A stretch of DNA of 48,368 nt from Parcubacteria group bacterium GW2011_GWA2_42_14 (GTDB lineage Bacteria > Patescibacteriota > Minisyncoccia > Sungbacterales > GWA2-42-14): assembly GCA_000998135.1 (NCBI GenBank), contig LCCV01000007.1, forward strand, positions 1 through 48,368. The letters are read 5' to 3'. Numbering within the stretch: position 1 is the stretch's first letter; each line of letters starts with the position of its first letter. Below are positions 7,901 to 16,978 of this stretch, piece after piece. The translations under genes were made by a program, and so were the position numbers. The notes below the pieces were generated by a model, which ran no database searches, had not been told where the DNA came from, and was given only the letters and a program-made list of their open reading frames with translations.

Positions 7901-9390
7901 AAAAAAATCAAGTAATACATTTTATCGGCATAGGCGGAATAGGCATGAGCGCTTTGGCTAAATTTTATTTGTCGGAGAGTGCGAAAGTCAGCGGCTCTGA
8001 TTTGGAATTTTCGGAGATTACCGAGGAACTTAAAAAAATGGGGGCGAAAATATATACAGGCCCGCATAAAGCATCTAATGTTCCCAAAAATGCTGATTTG
8101 GTCATATATAACGCGGCCATTGATAAAAAAAACCCTGAAGTTATCGCCGCGCGAAAAATCATAAAAAATATAACCACCCCCGCCTTATCACGTGATATTA
8201 AATTTAGCAAGAAAAACTTAAGGTTTCCATTAATCCCTATGGTAAAACCGAATAGAATTGGGGAAGATAGGGGAGTAAAGCGTTATTCAGAAGCAGTAGG
8301 AGAGCTTACTAAAAAATATTATACCATTGCCGTAGCGGGCGCCCACGGAAAAAGCACTACCACGGCCATACTCGCCAAAATTCTTATTGATGCCGGACTT
8401 GACCCGACGGTTATCATAGGAACAAAGGTTAAGGAATTCGATAATCATGCCCCGAACAACACTGAAGGGTCCAATTTCAAAAAAGGCGATTCAAAATATT
8501 TCATAATTGAAGCTGATGAATATGCCGCTTCGTTTTTGGATTATAAGCCGGATATAGCCATTATAACCAATATTGACAAAGAACACCTTGATTTTTATAA
8601 AAATGAGGATAGGGTCAGAAACGCTTTCAAAAAATTCATGCTCAATGTTAAACCCGGAGGATTTCTGGTGTTAAACAATGACAACAAAAATGTCTTAAAA
8701 TTAGGACTTGAACTTGCAAAATTAAAACGTTTTCAAAATAAAATTAAATGGTTTTCTTTAAGAAATAAGGCGGTAGAAAACATTAAAAATATTCTGCAAA
8801 TTCCAGGGGCGCATAATATTTCAAACGCTTTAGCGGCCTTAAGAGCGGGGGAGATACTGAATATTCCGCAGAATGATATTTTAAAATCCGTTTCCGGATA
8901 CGGAGGTGCGTGGCGGCGTTTTGAATATAGGGGAAGCATTAACGGCGCAAAAATATTTGACGACTACGCGCATCACCCAACCGAAATCAAAGCAACATTG
9001 CTGGGAGCGCGCGGCCATTTTCCCCATTCCAGAATTTGGTGTGTTTTTCAGCCGCATCAGCATCAGCGGCTATCCTTATTATTCAATGAGTTCGCCCTGT
9101 CTTTTGATTCGGCCAACGAAGTAATCCTACTTGAACCGTATGAAGTAAGCGGCCGCGAAAATATGCGCTTCGCGCATCGCGGACACACGCGGACAGAACG
9201 CGAGCATACGCAGAAATTCACGTCTTTCAATCTTGCAAAAAAAATTGATTCAAGAATGAAAAATAACGTGTATTACATTCCATATAAATCCGAACTCGTT
9301 GGTTTCCTTAAAAAATATACCGCATGGGGAGACGTTATAATCATGATGGGGGCGGGAGATATTTGGAGGATAACCAAAGAATTGATATAA
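7897..9390 (+). CDS. murC: UDP-N-acetylmuramate--L-alanine ligase
   Basis: HFIGIGGIGMSALA, AVAGAHGKSTTTAIL, FDDYAHHPTEI. Confidence 0.96.
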   Translation: MKKNQVIHFIGIGGIGMSALAKFYLSESAKVSGSDLEFSEITEELKKMGAKIYTGPHKASNVPKNADLVIYNAAIDKKNPEVIAARKIIKNITTPALSRDIKFSKKNLRFPLIPMVKPNRIGEDRGVKRYSEAVGELTKKYYTIAVAGAHGKSTTTAILAKILIDAGLDPTVIIGTKVKEFDNHAPNNTEGSNFKKGDSKYFIIEADEYAASFLDYKPDIAIITNIDKEHLDFYKNEDRVRNAFKKFMLNVKPGGFLVLNNDNKNVLKLGLELAKLKRFQNKIKWFSLRNKAVENIKNILQIPGAHNISNALAALRAGEILNIPQNDILKSVSGYGGAWRRFEYRGSINGAKIFDDYAHHPTEIKATLLGARGHFPHSRIWCVFQPHQHQRLSLLFNEFALSFDSANEVILLEPYEVSGRENMRFAHRGHTRTEREHTQKFTSFNLAKKIDSRMKNNVYYIPYKSELVGFLKKYTAWGDVIIMMGAGDIWRITKELI

Positions 9391-9450
9391 TTATTAGGGT
9401 ATAGGGTTTAACGAAAAACACTAACTACTAAACACTACATACCTATTTCG
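9391..9450. repeat. Heptamer array (family K) between murC and ctp
   Basis: ttagggtatagggttt ... aacacta actacta aacacta catacct. Confidence 0.6.
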
Positions 9451-10683
9451 ATGTCTATATTAATAAAAAAAATATTGATTATCATAATATCGTTTGCAAT
9501 TATTGCCGCAAGCTTTGTCGGCGGTATTTTTGTAGGATTAAACAAAAAACCCACGATTGAATCCATTACCAGTGTAATAAGGAAAACTCCTGAAATTTCT
9601 ACATTGGGCCAGGTTCAGGCCGGAACCGACTTCAATCTTTTTTGGGATGTGTGGTCTCGCCTTGAAGAAAATTTTGTTGATAGGTCAAAAATTGAACCGC
9701 AAAAAATGGTTTTTGGAGCAATTGACGGCATGGTAAAATCATTGGAGGACCCGTACACGGTCTTTTTGCCGCCCGAGGAATCAAAACGGTTCAACGACGA
9801 TATCAAGGGAGAATTCGGGGGCATTGGCGCGGAAATCGGCATTAAAAAGGGAATTCTAACCATTATTGCTCCGCTTAAAGATTCACCGGCAGAGAAAGCG
9901 GGGCTTAAAGCCGGAGATAAAGTTTTAAAAATAAACGGAACGTCAACTATTGACTTAACTTTGGACAAAGCGGTTTCTTTCATTCGCGGATTAAAGGGTA
10001 CTGAGGTGGTTTTAACAATCGCCGCCGCTGACGATTTGGGCGACACTAAAGAGATAAAAATTATCCGGGATACGATAAAAATTCCCGTTATTGAAACAAA
10101 AAAACTGGATGAAGGCATATTTTATATCCGCCTTTTCAATTTCAACGATAATTCAACCGCGGAATTCAAAAAAGGACTGATGGAAATGCAGAATTCCGGG
10201 GCGCGAAAACTGATACTTGATCTAAGAAATAACCCCGGCGGATACCTGAACGCCGCCGTTGATATTGCGTCTTGGTTTATACCCGCCGGAGAAATTGTTG
10301 CCCGGGAAAAAATGGCGAACGGAGAAGAACTTATCTATCGCTCATATGGTTATAGATTTTTGGAAAATACGCCTGTAATCACGCTCATAAACCAGGGCTC
10401 GGCTTCGGCCTCAGAAATCGTGGCCGGCGCCTTAAGAGACCAGCGCAAAATTAAACTAATCGGCGACAAATCATTCGGAAAAGGCTCGGTTCAGGAACTG
10501 GAAAAACTGCCCCAAAACGCTTCTTTAAAAATAACCATTGCCAAATGGCTTACTCCGCAAGGGCACTCCATAAACGATTCCGGCCTGGAACCGGATATTA
10601 AGGTTGAAATAACCAAAGAAGATAGTGATAATAATAAAGATACGCAGCTGGATAAGGCGATAGAGATTATTAAGGGTTTGTAA
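9451..10683 (+). CDS. ctp: Carboxyl-terminal processing protease (S41, PDZ)
   Basis: PDZ domain, DLRNNPGGYLNAAVDIASWF, NQGSASASEIVAGALRD..KLIGDKSFGKGSVQ. Confidence 0.95.
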   Translation: MSILIKKILIIIISFAIIAASFVGGIFVGLNKKPTIESITSVIRKTPEISTLGQVQAGTDFNLFWDVWSRLEENFVDRSKIEPQKMVFGAIDGMVKSLEDPYTVFLPPEESKRFNDDIKGEFGGIGAEIGIKKGILTIIAPLKDSPAEKAGLKAGDKVLKINGTSTIDLTLDKAVSFIRGLKGTEVVLTIAAADDLGDTKEIKIIRDTIKIPVIETKKLDEGIFYIRLFNFNDNSTAEFKKGLMEMQNSGARKLILDLRNNPGGYLNAAVDIASWFIPAGEIVAREKMANGEELIYRSYGYRFLENTPVITLINQGSASASEIVAGALRDQRKIKLIGDKSFGKGSVQELEKLPQNASLKITIAKWLTPQGHSINDSGLEPDIKVEITKEDSDNNKDTQLDKAIEIIKGL

Positions 10684-10723
10684 AAACTAAACTCGAAACA
10701 ATATTTGCCAATTTTTATGAAGC

Positions 10724-10993
10724 ATGGAAAGAACTGTTTTAAAAATTACCGGCCGAGTGCAAGGCGTCTTTTTCAGGCAAACCGCCAAAGAAACTGCGCA
10801 AAAACTGGGGATTGCCGGTTTTGCAAAAAATGAAAATGATGGTAATGTTACTATTGTTGCTGAAGGGAAGAAAGACAAACTTGTTCAATTTATCGGCCTT
10901 ATAAAACGCGGGTTTGATTATACCGAAGTAAAAGCGGTGTCAATGGAGTGGGGGAGCGCAACAGAAGAATTTAAAGATTTCAACATATTTTGA
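10724..10993 (+). CDS. acyP: Acylphosphatase
   Basis: [41 protein letters not shown]. Confidence 0.95.
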   Translation: MERTVLKITGRVQGVFFRQTAKETAQKLGIAGFAKNENDGNVTIVAEGKKDKLVQFIGLIKRGFDYTEVKAVSMEWGSATEEFKDFNIF

Positions 10994-10998
10994 TAGAA

Positions 10999-11070
10999 AA
11001 CGGATTAAACTTTTTAAACGGGTTAAGCTTATTTGCCTAATTTACTTAACTTGCTTAACTTGCTTTAAAT
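10999..11070. repeat. Family A array, partial copy A2
   Basis: acgggttaagcttatttgcctaatttacttaacttgcttaacttgc. Confidence 0.7.
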
Positions 11071-11072
11071 TT

Positions 11073-11558
11073 ATGAAAGTTATTTTAATCCGGGACGTAG
11101 AAAAACTCGGAAAAAATGGGGAAATAAAAAACGTCGCGGATGGATACGCGCGGAATTTTTTATTTCCCAAAAAAATGGCTATGCTTGCCGGCGAAAAAGC
11201 TATAGCTGAAATAAAAAAACAAAAAGAACGTGAAGGTAAACACAGGGAAGAAGATATCCGGAAATATAAAGAACTGGCCGAATCATTGCAAAAAATAGAA
11301 ATCATCATGTCTTTAGAAGTAGGAAAAGAAGGCCATGCTTTCGGTTCTGTCAGTAAAGACGATATTTTTGCCGAACTGAAAAAAAGGAAATTGCCAATTG
11401 AAAAAGAATGGATAGAACTGGAAAAACCGCTTAAATCAGGTGGGGGCTGGGATATCAAAATCAAACTGCCGCATGGAATAGAAGCAACAATAAAAGTGAT
11501 TGTGGAAGCGAAAAAAGAAGAGAAGAAGAGGGGAAGGCCCAAAGTTATTAAATCCTAA
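11073..11558 (+). CDS. rplI: 50S ribosomal protein L9
   Basis: [36 protein letters not shown]. Confidence 0.97.
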   Translation: MKVILIRDVEKLGKNGEIKNVADGYARNFLFPKKMAMLAGEKAIAEIKKQKEREGKHREEDIRKYKELAESLQKIEIIMSLEVGKEGHAFGSVSKDDIFAELKKRKLPIEKEWIELEKPLKSGGGWDIKIKLPHGIEATIKVIVEAKKEEKKRGRPKVIKS

Positions 11559-11709
11559 ATTCGAAATTCTAAATCCTAAACTTAAATAGCTTGTTAAGCA
11601 AGTTAAGTGAATTAAGTAAATTAAACTTAACCGGCTTAATTTGCTTAATTCACTTAAAAAACTGCAATTGGGATTTATTTAGAATTTAGATTTTAGGATT
11701 TAGAATTTA
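11550..11709. repeat. Family A copy A3: nested array with outer 7-nt arms and inner 9-nt arms, rplI stop to pyrG leader
   Basis: aaatcct aaattcg aaattct aaatcct / ttaagcaag ttaagtgaa ttaagtaaa ... ccggcttaatttgcttaattcacttaa / ttagaat ttagatt ttaggat ttagaat. Confidence 0.9.
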
Positions 11710-11717
11710 ATTCATTC

Positions 11718-13340
11718 ATGTCTAAATTCATATTTATATGCGGTGGGGTAATGTCCGGCATCGGCAAGGGTGTAACAACGGCCTCCATTGGCCGTATTCT
11801 TAAATCAAGAGGATATCGCGTTACCGCCGTAAAAATAGATCCCTACATTAATGTTGATGCCGGAACTATGAACCCGATAGAGCACGGGGAAATTTTTGTT
11901 ACGGAAGACGGCGTGGAATGCGACCAGGATGTCGGAAATTACGAAAGATTTCTTGACCAAAATATACCTAAGGAAAATTATATGACCACCGGACTTATTT
12001 ATCAGACGGTCATTGAAAGAGAAAGAAACATGGAGTACGGCGGAAAATGCGTAGAAACGATTCCGCATATTCCGGAGGAAGTAATAAAGCGGCTTGACCG
12101 CGCCGCCAAAAAAGCCAAGGCGGATTTTACCTTAATAGAAATAGGCGGAACCGTGGGGGAGTATCAAAACGCGGTCTTTTTGGAGGCGGGCAGGATGATG
12201 AGGCTTATGCGTCCTAAAGATGTAATTTTTGTTCTGGTTTCTTATCTCCCTGTTCCTAAAATGATAGGAGAAATGAAAACAAAACCAACGCAATACGCAG
12301 TTCGTTCCATGAATTCCGCCGGAATACAACCGGATGTTATCGTCGCCAGATCAGTTATTCCTCTTGACGGACCAAGAAAGAAGAAAATTTCCATATTCTG
12401 CAATATTGCTCCCGAAGACGTAATATCCGCGCCGGATATAAAATCAATTTATGAAATCCCGATAAATTTTGAAAAAGACAAGCTGGGTTACAGAATTCTT
12501 GCCAAATTCGGATTAAAATACAGGCGAAAAAACATGGCAGATTGGGAACAATTGGCCAAAAATATAAAAAAAGCTAAAAAACCGGTAAAAATAGGCATCG
12601 TCGGCAAATATTTCGGTACTGGAGATTTTACCTTGGCCGATTCTTATATTTCGGTAATTGAAGCGCTGAAACACGCCTCCTGGTTTCATAACCGCAAACC
12701 CGAATTAATATGGCTCAACGCGGAATCATACGAAAAAACCCCGGGTTTATTAACCGAACTTAAAAATTTCAACGGCATTGTGGTTCCCGGCGGATTTGGA
12801 GCCAGGGGAGTAGAAGGAAAAATTAAAACCATTGAATATGCCAGAAAAAATAAAATACCGTTTTTGGGGCTTTGCTACGGGCTACAACTCGCCGTGGTGG
12901 AATTCGCCAGAAATGTTTGTGGGATGAAAAATGCCCATACTACCGAAATTTCTCCGCGCGCAAAGTACGCGGTAATTGATATGCTTCCCGAGCAGCTTGC
13001 CAATATTAAAGAAAAACGCCTTGGCGGCTCCATGCGGCTAGGCGCTTATACATGTGAATTGGCGCCCGGCACAAAGAGTTTTAAGGCCTATGGAACAAAA
13101 TTGATTTCCGAAAGGCACCGCCATCGCTATGAAGTCAATAATGATTTTCGGGAAAAACTTGAAAAAGGAGGAATGATATTTTCGGGAATCAATCCCGAAA
13201 GGAATCTAATCGAAATTATTGAGCTTAAAAATCATCCGTTTTTTGTGGGAACGCAATTCCATCCGGAATTCAAATCTCGTCCGTTAAATCCCCATCCTCT
13301 GTTCAAAGAATTCATAAAATCGGCTATAAAAACAAATTAA
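11718..13340 (+). CDS. pyrG: CTP synthase
   Basis: MSKFIFICGGVMSGIGKGVTTASIGRILKSRG; glutaminase GLCYGLQLAVVEFARN. Confidence 0.97.
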   Translation: MSKFIFICGGVMSGIGKGVTTASIGRILKSRGYRVTAVKIDPYINVDAGTMNPIEHGEIFVTEDGVECDQDVGNYERFLDQNIPKENYMTTGLIYQTVIERERNMEYGGKCVETIPHIPEEVIKRLDRAAKKAKADFTLIEIGGTVGEYQNAVFLEAGRMMRLMRPKDVIFVLVSYLPVPKMIGEMKTKPTQYAVRSMNSAGIQPDVIVARSVIPLDGPRKKKISIFCNIAPEDVISAPDIKSIYEIPINFEKDKLGYRILAKFGLKYRRKNMADWEQLAKNIKKAKKPVKIGIVGKYFGTGDFTLADSYISVIEALKHASWFHNRKPELIWLNAESYEKTPGLLTELKNFNGIVVPGGFGARGVEGKIKTIEYARKNKIPFLGLCYGLQLAVVEFARNVCGMKNAHTTEISPRAKYAVIDMLPEQLANIKEKRLGGSMRLGAYTCELAPGTKSFKAYGTKLISERHRHRYEVNNDFREKLEKGGMIFSGINPERNLIEIIELKNHPFFVGTQFHPEFKSRPLNPHPLFKEFIKSAIKTN

Positions 13341-13392
13341 ACCGCGCTTTATTGCGGCACTAGACCTATAGATAATTTAACTCACGCGAATC

Positions 13393-13427
13393 AAAAACCC
13401 CTTCTTATTAAAGGGGGAAGTTTTTAT
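13393..13427. terminator. Possibly bidirectional rho-independent terminator between convergent pyrG and rpmA
   Basis: aaaaaccccttcttattaaagggggaagttttta. Confidence 0.75.
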
Positions 13428-13508
13428 ATTTTAAGCCTTACGGCTAACCCTTACCTTGCCGGACACGCCCTTCTTCATTTTTTGCGTTTTTGTTTTAGCC
13501 GTTCTTTT

Positions 13509-13799
13509 TTAAGAACTGTTAATCGCCTTCATAACATTCACCACTTTAATAAATTTTCTTGTTCCGTCAAAACTTGTCTTATGCCTGTCTTGAAACTTTA
13601 CAAATCCGCTGTCTATGGCATATAATGTATAATCGCGTCCAAGTTTTACATTTTGTCCGGGAACGAACTTGGTTCCCCTTTGACGAACCAAAATATCCCC
13701 CGATTTTACGGATTCTCCGTCATATTTTTTAACCCCCAGATACTTCGGCTGGGAATCACGTCCTAATTTAGTTGTACCGCCGGCTTTTGTATGTGCCAT
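13509..13799 (-). CDS. rpmA: 50S ribosomal protein L27
   Basis: [69 protein letters not shown]. Confidence 0.95.
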   Translation of the reverse strand: MAHTKAGGTTKLGRDSQPKYLGVKKYDGESVKSGDILVRQRGTKFVPGQNVKLGRDYTLYAIDSGFVKFQDRHKTSFDGTRKFIKVVNVMKAINSS

Positions 13800-14029
13800 A
13801 TTTGTCGAAATTTTGAGCTCACATTGAGCGAAAAAATTTCGCTACAAATATGAGCATCCTCCTCTAATTTTGCCATAGAAAAATGTTTTTTCCGATAATA
13901 CGCAAAAAACCATTCACGGATATGGGGCGCGGGCGCGAATAGCGCATCCCTCATTGCGCGAAGCGCCCCACCCACCGATTTCAAGGGCAAAATTAGGGGA
14001 GGATAACCATTTTACTATTAATTACCTCT

Positions 14030-14434
14030 ATGTTATACCACCTCTATAAAAAAATCAAGTCATGGCTGGAATCTAATCAAAAAGACCTATTTTTGGCCGC
14101 AACCATTATATTGGTCAGCATAATTAGCTTTGGATTTGGTAGATTGTCCGCGATTTGGCCGGAAAAACAACCGATACGAATTGAAAAAAGCCAATTAAGC
14201 GAGTTAAGTGAATTAAGCAACGACGGAAACGACAAGCTTAACCCGCTTAACCAGCTTAATTCACTTAACCAGCCAAATGGCAAATATGTTGCCTCCAAAA
14301 ACAGCACTTTTTACCATTATCCCTGGTGTCCGGGGGCGCAAAAAATAAAAGAAGAAAATAAAATCTGGTTCCAGACAAAAGAAGAAGCGGAAAGCAGGGG
14401 ATACAAGCCGGCAGGAAATTGCGACGGATTATAA
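14030..14434 (+). CDS. Membrane-anchored protein with Ada-like metal-binding C-terminal region
   Basis: TM helix; YVASKNSTFYHYPWCPGAQKIKEENKIWFQTKEEAESRGYKPAGNC. Confidence 0.7.
   Translation: MLYHLYKKIKSWLESNQKDLFLAATIILVSIISFGFGRLSAIWPEKQPIRIEKSQLSELSELSNDGNDKLNPLNQLNSLNQPNGKYVASKNSTFYHYPWCPGAQKIKEENKIWFQTKEEAESRGYKPAGNCDGL
14195..14270. repeat. Family A array A4, in frame inside a CDS
   Basis: ttaagcgag ttaagtgaa ttaagcaac ... agcttaacc cgcttaacc agcttaatt cacttaacc; encodes LSELSELSN...KLNPLNQLNSLNQ. Confidence 0.9.
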
Positions 14435-14525
14435 AATTTATAAGAACCTCTACCCATTGACACAAAATTTTAATTGTTTATCATTATTTCAGTAATCTTA
14501 AAAAGACGGGGTTAAACAAACAATA

Positions 14526-14993
14526 ATGAAAATACTTACCCGCACAAAATTTGGTAATCCAATTCTTCGACAAAGGACACAACCCGTGTTTCTTAAAACA
14601 GCTAATAAAAGTAGATTTCAAAAATTGATTCAGCAGATGTTCTATACAATGAAACGCGCCGGTGGCGTGGGGCTTGCTTCGCCGCAAATTAATAAACCAT
14701 TACAAATGTTTGTCGTAGAAATCAAGAAAAGTAAAATCAGACCCGAGGTCAAACCCCTAAAGAAAACAATTGTTGTAAATCCCAAAATTACAAGTTACTC
14801 TAAAAAATTAGCCAATGACTGGGAAGGTTGTTTAAGTTTACCGGCAATACGCGGTCTCGTACCGCGTTATACGGATATAATTGTAGAATTCTATAACCAA
14901 TTGGGTAAAAAACAAATTATGAAATTAAGCGGTTTTCAAGCACGAGTTTTCCAGCATGAAATAGATCATCTAAATGGTATTTTGATAAAATGA
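14526..14993 (+). CDS. def: Second, divergent peptide deformylase
   Basis: GVGLASPQINKP, EGCLSLPAIRG, HEIDHLNGILI. Confidence 0.92.
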   Translation: MKILTRTKFGNPILRQRTQPVFLKTANKSRFQKLIQQMFYTMKRAGGVGLASPQINKPLQMFVVEIKKSKIRPEVKPLKKTIVVNPKITSYSKKLANDWEGCLSLPAIRGLVPRYTDIIVEFYNQLGKKQIMKLSGFQARVFQHEIDHLNGILIK

Positions 14994-15070
14994 ATGACCT
15001 AAAAACTTTAATGACCGTTGATGAATTCAAAAAACGGATTTTGAAAAAGAGCGCGTTGAAAAGCAAATAG
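14990..15070 (+). CDS. Possible 26-aa ORF overlapping the def2 stop (ATGA)
   Basis: MNDLKTLMTVDEFKKRILKKSALKSK*; followed by a terminator. Confidence 0.3.
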   Translation: MNDLKTLMTVDEFKKRILKKSALKSK

Positions 15071-15080
15071 CCATTTGCGA

Positions 15081-15110
15081 AAGTCGGAACTAATTACTCC
15101 GGCTTTTTTA
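15081..15110 (+). terminator. Rho-independent terminator after def2
   Basis: aagtcggaactaattactccggctttttta. Confidence 0.65.
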
Positions 15111-15139
15111 TCCTCCCGCCTATGTTTAAGCGGGAGGAT
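15110..15139 (-). terminator. Perfect 10-bp hairpin at the end of the PD-(D/E)XK gene
   Basis: atcctcccgc ctatgttta agcgggaggat. Confidence 0.6.
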
Positions 15140-16301
15140 TTATTTTCTTCACGGAAACCCTTAAAGCCGTGAACTCTTTTGTTTCAATACCCAATTCTTT
15201 TATTTTTTGCTGTATTTCCTCCGGCAATGACTTCATTAATATTTTAAGTTTTTTCTCATCCGCGTCCAGAATTTCCGGCCATTTTCCAATGGGTTCAAGA
15301 ATCTCGCGGATTTTGTCAAAATTATATTTATAGCGTGTTTGCAGGGTTTTGGAAATATAACCATTATCTCCGAAAACCCGCGTTAAATTTTCCTGTTCCA
15401 TATAATTTTTAATTTGGGCATGAAACTCGGCAATTTTATCTTCTTCTTTTTCAACATTCTTTTTTAATTCAAAATATTCTTTGATAATTTCGTCGATTTG
15501 TTGCTGGTTATAAGTTGTTGGTTGTCGGTTGCGGTAAAGGTGTCTCCACGCCGGACAAACAGACCGATATGAGCAATAATCACAAAGCGGGGAGGGGATT
15601 GGTTCAAATGTTTCTTTTTTTTCAAGTTTATTTCTTATTTGCCCAATCGTATCTATAACATCATTCTTGGTCTTCTCAATTGAATCGGCTGTTCTTGTTG
15701 AAGTAAGCTTTTCGCTGTGCTTTAAAAAATATAAAGATACTTTAATCTGTTCCGGTTTTAAATGAGGCCACTTTTTTTGAACTCCCAAGCTATAAATTGA
15801 CAGTTGTAGGTCGTTATCAACCGATTCCTGAGACGGCAGGCGTTTGGATGTTTTATAATCAATAATTTCATAAAATTCATCCGGTAGTTTATCAATTCTG
15901 TCTATTTTTCCGGAAAGGACATGGGTTTCCTGTTTTTTTTCATCAACCAGCGGAATTTCAAAGCGGGATTCCAGATCAATTACCGAAAAATTCCAGGGAG
16001 CGTTTTTTAAATAAAAATTTTTAAGCATTTTCAATCCTTCCCCAAAATAGGCATTACGGACAATTTCCGTTTCAAAAATACTGTTTTCGGCCGGAGGAAA
16101 ATTGCTGCGATAAAATTCAATAACCTCATCCAGAGTGGGGAAGAGCGGGGTTTTTTCAAACATGAACTTAAGAGAACTATGAATCAAAGTTCCAAAAACC
16201 GCTTCTTTGGACTTCTTAGAAGGAACCCTGTCTATTTCCTGAAATTTGTATTTTTGCGGGCACTGTTTATAGGTTTGTAGTGCCGAATATGAGGTGCGCA
16301 T
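15126..16301 (-). CDS. PD-(D/E)XK nuclease superfamily protein (RecB/AddB C-terminal-like)
   Basis: SYSALQTYKQCPQKYKF, FGTLIHSSLKFMFE, GKIDRIDKLPDEFYEIIDYKTSK, CDYCSYRSVCPAW. Confidence 0.88.
   Translation of the reverse strand: MRTSYSALQTYKQCPQKYKFQEIDRVPSKKSKEAVFGTLIHSSLKFMFEKTPLFPTLDEVIEFYRSNFPPAENSIFETEIVRNAYFGEGLKMLKNFYLKNAPWNFSVIDLESRFEIPLVDEKKQETHVLSGKIDRIDKLPDEFYEIIDYKTSKRLPSQESVDNDLQLSIYSLGVQKKWPHLKPEQIKVSLYFLKHSEKLTSTRTADSIEKTKNDVIDTIGQIRNKLEKKETFEPIPSPLCDYCSYRSVCPAWRHLYRNRQPTTYNQQQIDEIIKEYFELKKNVEKEEDKIAEFHAQIKNYMEQENLTRVFGDNGYISKTLQTRYKYNFDKIREILEPIGKWPEILDADEKKLKILMKSLPEEIQQKIKELGIETKEFTALRVSVKKINPPA
15501..15535. repeat. In-frame family E heptamer array
   Basis: ttgctgg ttataag ttgttgg ttgtcgg ttgcggt; encodes RNRQPTTYNQQQ. 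Confidence 0.8.
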
Positions 16302-16313
16302 AAAAGATTACCT

Positions 16314-16408
16314 TTTGTAACTTATAACCTACAACCCACAACTAACAACTTATAACAATTGGTCGGTCATCCGTGTTGTCGGTTGTTGTATAGGTTGTTG
16401 GTTTAGTA
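16314..16408. repeat. Family E heptamer array
   Basis: tgtaacttataacctacaacccacaactaacaacttataac ... gttgtcggttgttgtataggttgttggttta. Confidence 0.8.
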
Positions 16409-16484
16409 GTAGAGGAGTGGTCTTTTTATTTATCTATATATTCGCGCATTATACCTTTTGCGACTATCCATAGCATCTATTATA

Positions 16485-16856
16485 TTACGCCCCGGATTTA
16501 ATACTCTGCAAAAGCTGAGTCAGCCATAAAAATGCCTTGTAAAACAAACCGGTAATAAAGCTAAAAAATTTAATTATATCCACTCCGGTTATATCCCTTA
16601 TATTATCATTAAATCCGGCGAATATGTCGTTATTAATCATATCCTTTGGGTTAAATATAAAAATTTCAATGGATATAAAATCCTTCAGTTTTTGGAATAA
16701 ATCATTCGGGCTAAAATTAAACGAATCCGTAGTGCTTGCCGAACTTGGCGATAATTGCCCGATATCGGAAAAAACCGCCTCAACGCCATATGCTGATGTC
16801 AAAATCATCGCAATGATTATTCCAATAAAGAGAATGTTTCTTTTATTTGGTTTCAT
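16485..16856 (-). CDS. Hypothetical secreted/membrane protein
   Basis: N-terminal signal/TM helix; no family recognised. Confidence 0.55.
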   Translation of the reverse strand: MKPNKRNILFIGIIIAMILTSAYGVEAVFSDIGQLSPSSASTTDSFNFSPNDLFQKLKDFISIEIFIFNPKDMINNDIFAGFNDNIRDITGVDIIKFFSFITGLFYKAFLWLTQLLQSIKSGA

Positions 16857-16860
16857 GGCG

Positions 16861-16940
16861 GAGTAAATTAAGTGAATTAAGCTGTTTAAGCAAGTTAAGC
16901 TTAATTTACTTAATTAACTTAACTTGCTTAACAGGCTTAC
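16861..16940. repeat. Family A array A5
   Basis: aaattaagtgaattaagctgtttaagcaagttaagcttaatttacttaattaacttaacttgcttaacaggctta. Confidence 0.85.
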
Positions 16941-16978
16941 TGAAATTTTGAATTTAATATTTTTTTATATTTTTAAAA

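Noticed and set aside
9615-10118. 167-aa antisense ORF in ctp
   Set aside because: Ser/Pro/Phe-rich antisense translation of a well-supported protease gene.
11042-11542. 166-aa antisense ORF over rplI
   Set aside because: Serine/phenylalanine-rich mirror of lysine/glutamate-rich L9; coding strand is clear.
13763-13990. 75-aa minus-strand ORF upstream of rpmA
   Set aside because: Overlaps the rpmA start, no recognisable domain; more likely leader sequence.
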